In this document: positions 30,499 to 40,218 of the stretch, in pieces
Layout of the letters: the number at the start of each line of letters is the position of its first letter
Position numbering within the stretch: the first letter of the stretch is position 1
DNA from: Gracilaria domingensis
Lineage: Eukaryota > Rhodophyta > Florideophyceae > Gracilariales > Gracilariaceae
DNA length: 63,577 bases
Direction of reading: 5' to 3'
Assembly (NCBI GenBank): GCA_022539475.1
Contig: VCMS01000267.1
Coordinates: 88,683-152,259 of the forward strand
Position numbers and translations under genes: made by a program
The notes under the pieces: generated by a model
What the model saw: only the letters and a program-made list of their open reading frames with translations
Databases searched by the model: none
What the model was told of the DNA's origin: nothing

Positions 30499-32184
30499 CT
30501 ACTGGGTAGTCGCAGCAGGTTCCAATTGCAAAGAGAGAGAAACAACATCAGCCGTCGGTCCCCAGTATTGTGCCGTTCCCGGACTGCGATACTCATCGCC
30601 CAGCTTCCAAGACTCTCTGCTTTCTGCAAACTCAACGACCGGGGCACCTTCAAGATGGACCAGCATATTCTCGATGAAAGTCGTTTCCTTAGCGTGCCTT
30701 CTTTCAATTTTCATCATCATTGTGAGAAAGAAGCTTGCAAAGATCTATTCCTAGGGTGCCTTTCTGAGGTTGGATAACGTGCCAACATATCTCGTGCTTG
30801 TATTGAAGCACAGAGCGGCAGCAACTCTTCCCAGACCATAGTTGTAGTTTGCGTCGAAGTTTAAATGCATGACACATCTTCCTTGATGGCATACATAATG
30901 CGGGACGCCAGAGAACTTGACTTTGAATAATCCTGGCTTCGTAAGCACTGACAGTTTGGCAGGAGCCATACCAATGAGCAGACGCTGCGCTTCGATCTTG
31001 GCAACCTGAAAATTGCCATGAGGATCACGTTCGAGCATTAGTTGGTTCGCGATTGCTTCCGGTAGCTTCGAAAATAGCTCAGCATTGGTCGCAGAAAGGG
31101 CAGCTGTGATTTCGTCACGCGTGAGATGCTTTTCACTGTGGGCCATAATTTTGTTCAGTTCAGAGATGAGCGCCTCAACATCGGGTATGAACTCTACAAG
31201 ACCCTCTGGAAGGACGATGACACCATGTGTGTTGCTCATGCATGGGATTAGGGGGATTAGGGGATTTAGGGTGAAAAGCTCACCAGAAATATCTGTGAGA
31301 GTAGTGCTGTTGTATCTGACCTCTTCTGCGATAAGGCAAAGATTGGGATGTGCTCGCGGAGCACATTCCATAGCAATAACACTAGCTGATCGTCCCATAA
31401 TTCGAATAGAGTGGTAGGGTTTGCGAGCAGAGACAGCATGAAAGGCAAGACTGGCAACGCTCTCGCAGTAATTGTTGGAGGCGGTGTCAAAACCGAACGA
31501 CACCTGAATCTGGGGGTTACGCAATTCGTATCAATAGTCTCGGTGGCAGCATTGACACAACATTCAAACCCGTGAGCACAGGAATCCTCGGCAAGCTTCA
31601 TGGAATTTCTGTTACTGTCATCACCACCCACGACGACCAGCGCATCCAGCTGAAGCTCCTGTACGGTGTTTCGGACAGCTTCAATATAGGAAGGACTTTC
31701 AATCGTGGTACGACCGGACCCGATCATTTGAAATCCTCCTTGATTGCGAGACGGGGCAACCATATCGGCATCAAGTTGCAAGTCGTCCGCGTTGATCATT
31801 CCATGCGGGCTAGAGTGCAAACCAAGACTTGGACTGCGAGTTGAGCTTGAAGACGTAATCGAACATTCCATAGATGACATTGTGACCGCGAGGAGCAGGG
31901 CCGCCTCACAAAACGACACTCTTGCTGAAACGGTCAGGATACTGCTGAGTAAAGTCTTGCCATAGCCCCCAGTTTGCCTCGTTGTGTGGGATAATTATCG
32001 GCGTGACTACGCGACCTGTGTACCCCGGCTTGCTCGTCTGAAGGATCTCTGCCGTTAACATCGAGTTTGATGCTACACCTTCTGCAGTGACATGATGATG
32101 AGAGTAATCATTCGGAAATCCCTTCGCCATTGCTTCTGCAGTGGCGCTTCGATTCACGCTGGACACCAAAGCGAGCTCGCGCAA
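30499..32184 (-). pseudogene. PPi-dependent phosphofructokinase beta pseudogene
   Basis: Reads from about 32184 down to TAG at 30499-30501 in three phases. Motifs in order: SVVL followed by GGPAPRGHNVIYG (with a TGA at 31906-31908 between them), LDADMVAPSRNQGGFQMI, the pyrophosphate-enzyme signature VVGGDDSN, TETID at the catalytic Asp, a frameshift near 31520, SFGFDTAS, IRIMGRSASVIAMECA, VIVLPEGLVEFIP, QLMLERDPHGNFQVAKIE, then a frameshift near 30750 and ERRHAKETT and EGAPVVEFAESRE. GGDDS rather than GGDGS marks PPi specificity. The functional enzyme interconverts fructose 6-phosphate and fructose 1,6-bisphosphate in the cytosol. This copy is broken and lies inside Harbinger B, probably captured. 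A telomere-like insertion replaces part of the middle. Confidence 0.9.
31243..31271 (+). repeat. Short interstitial telomere-like repeat
   Basis: GGGATTA, GGGGGATTA, GGGGATTTAGGG units in a row inside the phosphofructokinase pseudogene, where the encoded residues (LNPLIPLIP) fit no part of the enzyme. Confidence 0.55.
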
Positions 32185-32876
32185 ATCGTTCGCGAGTTAC
32201 TTCTTGGCGTTCTCACACGGCCAGTCGAACATGGACGCACGTTTCATATGTGTCTCAATCGCGGATCAGACGTGGTGTGAAGCAACGCGAAAATCGGGGT
32301 GACATCCTGCGCGCCTTCAACTGTCGCAGTTGGATTTGATGTTTCGCTCGTATTCAGGCGTCTGACAGCATCTATCAACCATGCGTTGCCCTCATCAACG
32401 ATGTCAATTCGCCATCGCAACGCTCGAACGCGCTCAACCTCGTGCTGTCTTTCATTTGCTCCATCAGAAGCACGGCAAGCTTCCACACCTTCTTGATAGA
32501 CGCCGCAGCAGACGCTTGGTTACTGCCCTTTTGTTTATGTGGCATAGCGTCTGTGGGAACGGCCTGCTTTCGCCTGATGTGCAGCCCAATGATCAACGAG
32601 GTGCCCACTGCAACACGGTGCGTCTGTGACAAGAGCAAGTTCCACAAGAATATCGCCTTCTGCAAGTTCTATAGACAGGTGATGGTGATAATAGCCGAGC
32701 CCCTTCTCTGAACCCGAGCGTCGCGTAATACCCACGGCGACGTAAACATGCGGCTGTTTCTCGCTCACCTCTTGCAAGCCCAGGTTGAAAATATTATCGG
32801 CAACGTCGGCGCGCAGCAAGATGGGCACGCAAGCAAACACCCTGGCATACCCTTCAGCCAACACGGCGCCACTAGT
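32185..32876. other. Harbinger B interior, upstream of the PFP pseudogene
   Basis: Minus-strand frames (32244-32486, 32375-32665, 32535-32879) are open but unrecognised. They could be the far N-terminus or another captured fragment. No promoter visible. Confidence 0.35.
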
Positions 32877-33075
32877 CACCCAGAGAAGTACCTAGATACC
32901 CGTTGGATGGCGTGGAGATATGCGGTTGACATACTGTAGATTTAGTGGATATCCGTGAAATACACGTAAGATATCCCAAATAATCTTACTCAAATTTATT
33001 TGACTCCTCAGGATATGCGTTAGATACCCCTGCCACATTCTTGATGTGCGAAAGATATGCTACTGCAGTAGACGT
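32877..33075 (+). repeat. Left terminal and subterminal repeats of the CACTA-like element
   Basis: Contains AGATACCCG, GAGATATGCGG, GGATATCCG, AGATATCCC, GGATATGCG, AGATACCCC and AGATATGC, about one every 25 bases, probable transposase or partner binding sites. Confidence 0.6.
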
Positions 33076-33130
33076 CCCTAGAACTGCCTCAAGAAGGAAT
33101 TAAGAAACAAGTATTTGGCCTACATGTGTA

Positions 33131-33191
33131 ACAAAATACTGCATGCGGTATTATTTCTCTCTGAGAAATAATACCGCATGCAGTATTTTGT
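33131..33191. repeat. Perfect 29-bp inverted repeat with 3-base loop
   Basis: Arms 33131-33159 and 33163-33191 are exact reverse complements around TCT. Centre ATTTCTC-TCT-GAGAAAT; outer part carries TACTGCATGCGGTA. Could be a tiny foldback element or a regulatory hairpin; no coding role seen. Confidence 0.9.
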
Positions 33192-33484
33192 AGCAATCCA
33201 TAGATTCTTTCGCTATTGTCGTTTTCAAACTGTATCAAAACAAGAATAACATCAAAATTTGCGTGACAGTGGACGTGCAGCTGTTTGGCCTGTTCCAAGC
33301 ACGGAGGGACACACTCGTCATCGTTGCCGTTTCAGCTCTCGCTCAAACCAAGGGCTCCGCGCGGCCAATCGGTGTTCCGCCTGCCAGCGAACCCATACCC
33401 CCCACAGCACCACCATGGCACGGCGGGTGCTTTCTTCCTTCGCCACGGCTGTGGGCCTAAAGCGATTCGGACGAGACACGCGTA

Positions 33485-34558
33485 ATGGAGCGATTGCAGC
33501 CTGGCGAGCCTCTCGGTGGCTTCAGAAATGTTGTGGCTGAACTGGATTCGATTCCTACTTTGTTGGCGACACTGGTGGTTGTGCTGGCTACCTTGCAAGG
33601 CGTTCTATGTCTTGAATCAGTTGATTCTTGTCGCTTGTCCAGAAGAAAGATGAATATCTTGCTTGCGTTTGGAGTTGTAAAGATCTCTGTCGTGTTGTGC
33701 TCAGAACTACTATCGTTCTTAGAATTGCGTGATGCGTTGGAGCGTGAATTTCTACGTTTGCAGTTTGTTGCGCCCTGTTTGTTTGCCGCCGGCGTGTTGT
33801 AGACACTTTCGGATGTGTATTTCACGCTGGCCGTTGTAACAAAAAGTCGCATCTCGTGGATCCCGGTTTCAAATATGGGCTCAAGCTATGCATTGTTCGA
33901 GATTGTGCCCCTCACAATTTCGTTGATTCTCTCCGTGATCTTCATAGGCTGCCGCTTCCGCTGGTGGTTTCGCGCGAATGCCGTCACGGCACAGGAAGCG
34001 CTCGCCGCTATTGAGTATGAACCATCTCTCCGACATGGTGTCATGGCGTTTGCAGCCGGATGGAACGTGGCTATTAGTGGCATGCTTGTGGTAATTATGT
34101 TGCACTCCGATTGTGGTGAAGACGGACCCAGGTACTTTGCTGGTCTTCGTTATCTGTGGCATCCCAAGCAGTGGATTGACGAGCAACATATTGGTACTAA
34201 GGTCTGTTACCGTCGATACGACAATTCAAATCGGGCCTGGATGAATACATTGCTTCTGCGTTACTGGACAGTAAGTTACCGGTACCGAATGACCCTCGCC
34301 AAGTACATACGCTTCTCGAACGAGCACCTCTACATGTCGGGAACGCCATCGTTGGTACGGACAGAGACTTTTGCAAAGAAGAAGATAAGATTGCCTCTCG
34401 TCTTCAAAAGGTTGTTTTGATTGCCGAACACCTTGTTGTACTTCCTTTGCTTTTCGCGATTGTGGTTATCTTAGCGCGGAATTATGATAATTTGGATCAA
34501 GTTCACTATGAAGCGTTGGCGCGGCTTGCCGAGGGCGCCATTTTCTTGCGTTCGTAGA
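33485..34558 (+). pseudogene. Broken multi-span membrane protein
   Basis: One frame from the ATG at 33485, interrupted by TAG at 33800-33802, runs to TGA at 34418-34420. A frameshift close to 34410 connects it to LIAEHLVVLPLLFAIVVILA and an end at TAG 34556-34558. Hydrophobic segments: LLATLVVVLATLQGVLCL, ILLAFGVVKISVVL, FVAPCLFAAGVL, ALFEIVPLTISLILSVIFIG, VMAFAAGWNVAISGMLVVIM, and the last helix above. So about six membrane spans with a basic C-terminal loop. Family not recognised. It lies inside the CACTA-like element. Confidence 0.6.
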
Positions 34559-35411
34559 GTTTTTTATCAGTATTAAGAACTTGCTCTGGGGTCTGAACGG
34601 CACCGCGAAAACGGAAAGAGCTGGGGTGTCTGATGCGGAAAGGCTGTGTACAATTCGCGGCTTGTCAGCAACTTCCCGTGATGCTGAAAGCAATTCTTGC
34701 GATTTCGGGATCAAGGTTGACTGAGACCTCTTTACCAGTACTGCCGTGACTCTTTGAGTAATACAACTTGCATTGGTTTCAAAACGAACGAACTTGTATA
34801 GTGATATGAATACGACGCGATCGAAACTTTTGCAAGCGACTGTACTGTGGCGAAAGAAGTGAAAGCCACGTTGTCGAAGTTTTGCACGGGGCTACTCATC
34901 AGTTCGAGCCTTTACCTCTGGCGAAGGCCATTTTGATACAAGTACTAACTGGTGAAAGTCTTTCGAGAAGTTTGCAATGCTTTCAGCTGCAGATACGGGT
35001 TGAGACGCAGAAGTACTAATCTTCAAGTACATTGCTACGCGATCGACGAGCGCACACCCCCCTACACATTGAAAGCCGTGCAATTCTGGGGTCGAGAGCT
35101 CGTTCTCCGGAAAGCGGGTGGAAGCGTCTTGAAGTACGGACATGGGATAGGTATAGGAGCAGAGCGCCAGTCGGAAACTTGGATGGGAAGGGAAAGTGGA
35201 TCCGTCTACGGCTGTACATTCTGGGCTCTTTGACGGGGAACTGGAAAAGAGTCGATACATGTAGGTACGACCCTTGGTTGATCTTCAGGCTCCTTACAGC
35301 GAATCAGCTCCAGATAAAAACTTGGGGGTCAGTGAAATGCCACGTCGGCTCAGATCTGCGAAGGTACGACGGTAGCGGCCCCAACGCTACGGTGGAAGTT
35401 TGCGGAAAGAG
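34559..35411. other. Spacer before the sulfite oxidase pseudogene
   Basis: No gene recognised; overlapping short frames on both strands around 34890-35450 have no identifiable content. May include the promoter captured with the sulfite oxidase copy. Confidence 0.35.
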
Positions 35412-37178
35412 ATGTACGGCGCATCGAGATACGTCTTTCGAAGAACAGTAGCGGCCACCGCGCTGCTTGTTCCAACGACAGCCGCAGCGTACAACTACAA
35501 CAAGCATGGCGACGTCAGGCCGTCATGGTGTCAGCAGTACAACGGGCAGTGAGCCGGCACTTGGTATCAACGTCTGCTTCCACGCGCGCTTGCTGAGACC
35601 GCAGTGCCGCTAGAGAGGCCGAAGAGCATCCGTGAGAAGATTACGAATCGTCTTCCTGAACTGCCAGACATTCCGGCATCGCAGGTGCGAGCATGCGGCC
35701 GAGGGGCGGAGAAGATCTTGGTCACATACGGAGATGGCGTGTTTGACATCACCGAGTTTGTAGAGGGCCATTCAGGAGGAGATCAAATTCTTCTGGCGGC
35801 CGGGGGTCCCCTTGAGCCGTTTTTCGAAACATACGCGCTGCATCAGGAGTTCTTTGTGTACGAAATGTTGGAAGAAATGCGCGTGGGCAACTTGGTAGTG
35901 GATGAACAATGGGACAAGCTGCGGCAGGAAAAGAGCAAACAAGCAGGGCTGGCAGCGTACGCAAACGAACCGACACGAAGCGAGCAGCTGATCGTACGCT
36001 CTCAGCGCCCTTTCACGGCGGAGCCGCCCGCAGATGTTCTGGTGGCATCGCAGCTGACACCCAACGATCTGTTTTACGTGCGCAACCACATGCCGGTGCC
36101 CGTGATCGACGGCGAGGACTACGAGCTGGCGATCGTGGGGCTGGACGGCGAAGTGCTCGGCGAACTGACGCTCGAAGATCTGAAGACCAAGTTCCCGAAG
36201 CGTACGGTGGCGGCGGCGCTGCAGTGCGCGGGGAACCGACGGACGGAGCTGAACGAGGTGCGGACGGTGAAGGGCGGCACATGGGACGTGGGCGCCATCG
36301 GCAACGCCGAGTGGAGCGGCGCACGGCTGACGGACGTGCTAAACTACGTGCAGCAGCAGAGCGGGAAGGGCGCGTTGGTGGATGGTGTGCAGCACGTGTG
36401 GTTCGAGGGCCTGGACGAGGACGTTGCGTCGCAGACGCGCTACGAGGCTAGCATCCCGGTGGACGTGCTGCGCAGGGTGAGCGACGTGGTGCTGGCGTAC
36501 GAGATGAACGGCGCGGAGCTGCCGCGCGACCACGGGTACCCGATCCGGGCGGTGGTGCCGGGCGTGGTGGGCGCGCGCAACGTGAAGTGGGTGGGCAAGG
36601 TGGTGCTGGCGGCGGAGGAGAGCGCGTCGCACTGGCAGCGCAAGGACTACCGCTGCGTGCGCGGCGTGGACGTGGCGGGCGAGGCGGGCGAGGCGGACTA
36701 CGGCGCGGCGCCGAGCATCCAGGAGATGCCGGTGGTGTCGGCCATCTGCTGGCACGAGGTGAACGCGCGCGCTCAGCGCGTGGCGCTGGGCGGCTACGCG
36801 TTCTCGGGTGACGGCAAGGCGATCGTGCGCGTGGAGGTGAGCGCGGACGACGGGCGGTCGTGGACTCGCGCGGAGCTGCGCGGGCGCACGGGCGGCGCGG
36901 CGCGGCGCGACGCGTTCGACTGTACGCTGTGGTGCGCGGAAGTGGCGCTGGGCGGCGGAGGCGGCGACGGCGGTAGCGGTTGGGAGTCCCAACCGCGCGG
37001 CACATCAGCTGCACGTCCCAACTTGGGACGTGCAGCTGATGTGCCGCGCGGCACGCAACGCGGCTTACAACTCGCAGCCGCGCGGGAAGCGCTACTTGTG
37101 AAACACGCGCGAGCTGGGCAACATCTCGTGTCACACGGTGCGCGTAGCGCTCGCAACGTAGATTCCTGGCAACAATAA
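35412..37178 (+). pseudogene. Sulfite oxidase pseudogene (cytochrome b5 + molybdopterin domains)
   Basis: The ATG at 35412 begins a mitochondrial-type leader (basic, RYVFRRTVAATALL). TGA at 35550-35552 interrupts it; the same frame then gives a cytochrome b5 domain (about 35670-35910; FDITEFVEGHSGGDQIL, second heme His in ALHQE) and the molybdenum-cofactor domain with cofactor Cys codon at 36225-36227 (ALQCAGNRR), then the dimerisation domain (RVEVSADDGRSW). Near 36979-37051 two adjoining palindromes disrupt the frame; the expected CRAARNAAYNSQP end is visible afterwards in another phase, followed by a stop. The normal enzyme oxidises sulfite to sulfate in the intermembrane space and passes electrons to cytochrome c. 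The 3' two-thirds is very GC-rich, unlike its surroundings. Confidence 0.92.
36979..37051. repeat. Adjoining palindromes in the sulfite oxidase pseudogene
   Basis: 36979-36995 is GGTTGGGA-G-TCCCAACC. It runs into arms 36993-37021 and 37023-37051, exact 29-base reverse complements around one C. The middle part is therefore an inverted copy of sequence on both sides. Confidence 0.95.
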
Positions 37179-37376
37179 GGCCGCGCTATAGATACGCGCC
37201 GCGTGGCCGCGCGCAACGCGCCGCTGCGCTCCTCCGCTTTTTGCGTAGCGCAGTGTTAGACCGCTGTTGGCTCCCTTCCACCCCCGTCTCGCCGATCTCC
37301 CACCGCTGCCAGAAATGCGCCGCGCAGCCAATCGCCGCCCCCCCGTCCTTCTCCCTCCACTGACGCCCAACAGATC

Positions 37377-37872
37377 ATGTTGAGCGAGTACAACTACCCC
37401 CTCAGTTCGTTTCCGGCGACTACAACCCGTATGCCGCGTACTGCGCGCAGTAATACCGCCGCGTCAGCTCGCAAAGCCCCCCCCGCAGGCGCCCCCGCCC
37501 TCGCCGTATGGCGCGCACGCCACGTACAACGCCGTGGGCGCGCCACAGTCGTTCTCGCTGCCCGCGCCCTTCTACGCCGTCGGCTACGATCCGTGCCCCG
37601 TCGAGAACACCTTTGTCAGCCACCCGCGCGCCATGCTGCAGATGGCGTACCAGTAGGTGGGCGACGCGTACTGGTGCAGCCAGCATCAGTCAGTGGACAT
37701 GAGCCCCTCCATGCTGCCGCTCAACCTGGAGAGCGCGGCCGCCGCGCAGCCGCATGGCGTGCGCGGCCTGCGGCCCGTGCACCAGTCGCTGGAGCACGTG
37801 AGGAAGGAGGTCATGCAGGAGGGGCATAACATGTTCATGAAGTGGCGTACGTGCGGCAGGAACAGAAGTTAG
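37377..37872 (+). pseudogene. GC-rich protein fragment, unrecognised
   Basis: Codon-like periodicity and over 65% GC, as in the preceding gene. One phase reads FVSGDYNPYAAYCAQ then TAA; another gives ATYNAVGAPQSFSLPAPFYAVG, a TAG near 37652, and VGDAYWCSQHQSVDMSPSML to a stop at 37870-37872. The Tyr/Pro/Ala/Gln composition suggests a low-complexity host protein, broken by at least one stop and one frameshift. Function unknown. Confidence 0.5.
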
Positions 37873-38773
37873 TCAATGATTAAGCGCGTAAGGCCCTCGC
37901 GTTCTGTACACAATGAAGACAAATGTCAGCGCATGGTTTCCCGGCAGCACCGCTACGCGCTGCTTTCCTGGATCCTCCACCGCATACAAACCATCACAAA
38001 ACTGGCTGCAGCACTTCTCGTGAGCTGCTGTTAGGTCTGATACTAGTTTCAGCTTCTGCTACTCTCTTTATGCTTTCCTTTTGGCCTCAACATTTCTGAG
38101 CTTTTGTCTCGTATCTTGAGATCTCCCGCACTCTTCTAACACCATGGCTCCAATGCTGATCAAACTGGTTTTCAACCTGATTCTCTGAACTCGAGTTCAT
38201 CACGCAAATGCGGAATCGTATATGGAAGACAACTCGTCTCATGTTTGTCTTGAACTTCTTCAATCTCGAGACTGTCATTACGTAAGATCTAAATGCGCGT
38301 CTTTCTTTTGTTTTGCCTTTGTATCTTTCTAACCTGCGAGCTACCTTCATAGCGATTATGCGGCTATAACGCTGGCCACAAACGTTTCTGACGAACCTGT
38401 GTACATTCAATATTGAGACTGTGCAATTGCCGATGAAATATGTGCTTTGGAAAGTGTACGGAACAAGCCGCAATTTCTTGCAAGGAAAGAAAGTCGAACT
38501 TTCTGCGAAGCGAGTTTGTATCGGCACTACCAGCACTGTGGATGTGGAAACAGTAGAAATCAAAGACAGTTCGAGAAAAAGGTATGTACGAGCAATGGCA
38601 TCATCTGAAGTCACTTTACGTTCACGTTTTGTCAAGATGTGATACAATTCACATATAACTTTGCGCCATCCATATAAAGAATGCATAGAAGATACAGGAA
38701 TGCTTTGGGTAGGGGTGGAAAACATAATGTTGTGAATGATCACCCTGGGGTGCATTGTTGATGTTGTTCATCA
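37873..38773. other. Interior of CACTA-like element, unassigned
   Basis: Open frames exist on both strands (minus 38087-38755, 222 codons; plus 38421-38642, 73 codons) but neither has recognisable domains, and they cannot both be real. Low confidence in any gene here. Confidence 0.35.
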
Positions 38774-39760
38774 TCAGCGCTGGCCTGGGACTCTCTTGCA
38801 AATTGAACCACGCGGACGAGTCGTACCACCCGTCAAACCGGATCGACGCCGCGCTCTGCGAGCCCCACGTGCCATCTGGGGTCTGGGTAACACTTCACTT
38901 CTGTTCAACTGCTGCGTTCTAGATGTACGTTGATGTGGTGTTTGGAGAACCATAGCGCTGTGGGTGCTAGTGGCAGCAGACGCATCTCTGCGAATATCAT
39001 CAGGTACACGTCTTGGTAGTATTTCGTCTTCATTCTCGCGGATTTGCACATTGCCTCGTGCCCCACTCTCATTCTCAACCTCTCCTGATTGGAACAAATG
39101 CTCATTACTGACATTATCTTCAGATCCTTGAATTTCTTGCGCTCTGTTGGAGGCATTTGTCGCTAAGCGAGCTCTCTCTTCCATGGTCTCCACGACATTA
39201 GACGTACCTGGCAACCCAACCGCCTGATGCGAACTCTCTCTTGGGACGGAATAATTCTGAACAACTGGGCTTGACCTGCTTGTATATTTCTTGCTTCTAG
39301 TCCCACTGTAGTTTCTATCTCTGCGCATGGCCTCCTGAATTAACATATTCACTGCCCATTGGCCTTTGGCATATTTGAGAACGCGATAATGTTTCTCAAT
39401 CTTTGACCGAAGCTCAACCAAGATCGTAGGATGTTCTCTCTGAAGTATGCGGTACGTTAACGTTCCAATACCAGCAAGCTGACGAACGTTATAGACATGC
39501 TCACGGATAGTGCGCATGACTGACCTCACAAATTCTTCTGAGAGTGGTTTGATTGCGTCATACTCTCTGTTCTCCAGTTCTGCGAATTTGCGGTTGAAGA
39601 TTTCCCTCATGTTGCGCTGTGATCCCTTTCCCTCCGCTCCATACTTATCATTATGGCGTGACTCAATCCGGGTAGGAATCGAGATACTCCGTTCCATATT
39701 TGGGGGAGGAGCACTGTCGTCAGCGGTGCTGCGGACCAAATCTGAAGATACAGGGCTCAT
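38774..39760 (-). CDS. Partner protein of the CACTA-like element
   Basis: 328 codons from the ATG at 39760 (the frame is open upstream without another ATG). Residues 30-150 look helical and charged (MREIFNRKFAELENREYDA, EEFVRSVMRTIREHVYNVRQ, TILVELRSKIEKHYRVLKYA); the remainder is Ser/Arg/Glu rich with a basic tail (RGARRARRRSG). It is divergent from the tnp2-type transposase, 458 bases away, which fits the second protein of EnSpm elements (TnpA-like, binding subterminal repeats). That role is inferred from position; the family is not recognised. Intact. Confidence 0.65.
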   Translation of the reverse strand: MSPVSSDLVRSTADDSAPPPNMERSISIPTRIESRHNDKYGAEGKGSQRNMREIFNRKFAELENREYDAIKPLSEEFVRSVMRTIREHVYNVRQLAGIGTLTYRILQREHPTILVELRSKIEKHYRVLKYAKGQWAVNMLIQEAMRRDRNYSGTRSKKYTSRSSPVVQNYSVPRESSHQAVGLPGTSNVVETMEERARLATNASNRAQEIQGSEDNVSNEHLFQSGEVENESGARGNVQIRENEDEILPRRVPDDIRRDASAATSTHSAMVLQTPHQRTSRTQQLNRSEVLPRPQMARGARRARRRSGLTGGTTRPRGSICKRVPGQR

Positions 39761-40218
39761 CGCGAAGAAGTGCAGCTGCAGCCGGGGAGAGAGAAAGCTG
39801 CAAGTAATGACTTCGATTGAGACGTCCGAAAGCTGCCTCTGCCAAGAACCAATCTGCAAAGTGCTTCAAGTGCAGTAGGAAGCAGATTTCTGATACTCGA
39901 ACTGTGAGACAGGGAGTAGATTACGTGAGAAGTTGATGCGGGAATACGAAGAAAGTGAATTGTTACAAAAGTGGAGCCATCGTGTAGTACGAAACTCTAG
40001 GCTCAGGTTCTGAAGAATGAGAATGGAGGGCATGCTGGGCTCTTAAATAGGCGATCTGTATCTGTACAGTTTCGTTTCAAAATGGCGCCATTTATGATTC
40101 ATCTGAAACGAAAACTCAGGGCCCGACTTCAACAAGACACTGACCTTCTCTGTATCCATGAACACACGTACGTTGGAGAGCATATGCCCTTATTCGAAGC
40201 TATTGTAAATCATCGGAA
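39761..40218. promoter_or_regulatory. Divergent intergenic region of the CACTA-like element
   Basis: 458 bases between two outward-reading intact genes, presumably a bidirectional promoter. It contains AAATAGGCGATCTGTATCTGT-like AT-rich stretches and TTTCAAAATGGCGCCATT near 40074, but no box that I can assign. Confidence 0.45.

Noticed and set aside
32870..32875. CACTAG as the exact left end of the CACTA-like element
   Set aside because: The right side has no matching TAGTG end and no target duplication fits, so I use CACCCAGAGA/TCTCTGGGTC as approximate ends.
36339..37134. Long minus-strand frames over the sulfite oxidase region
   Set aside because: High GC makes stop codons rare; the peptides are Arg/Ala/Pro-rich and unstructured, typical of shadow frames.
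38087..38755. 222-codon minus-strand frame
   Set aside because: No recognisable domain, overlaps an equally plausible plus frame, and lies between broken genes.
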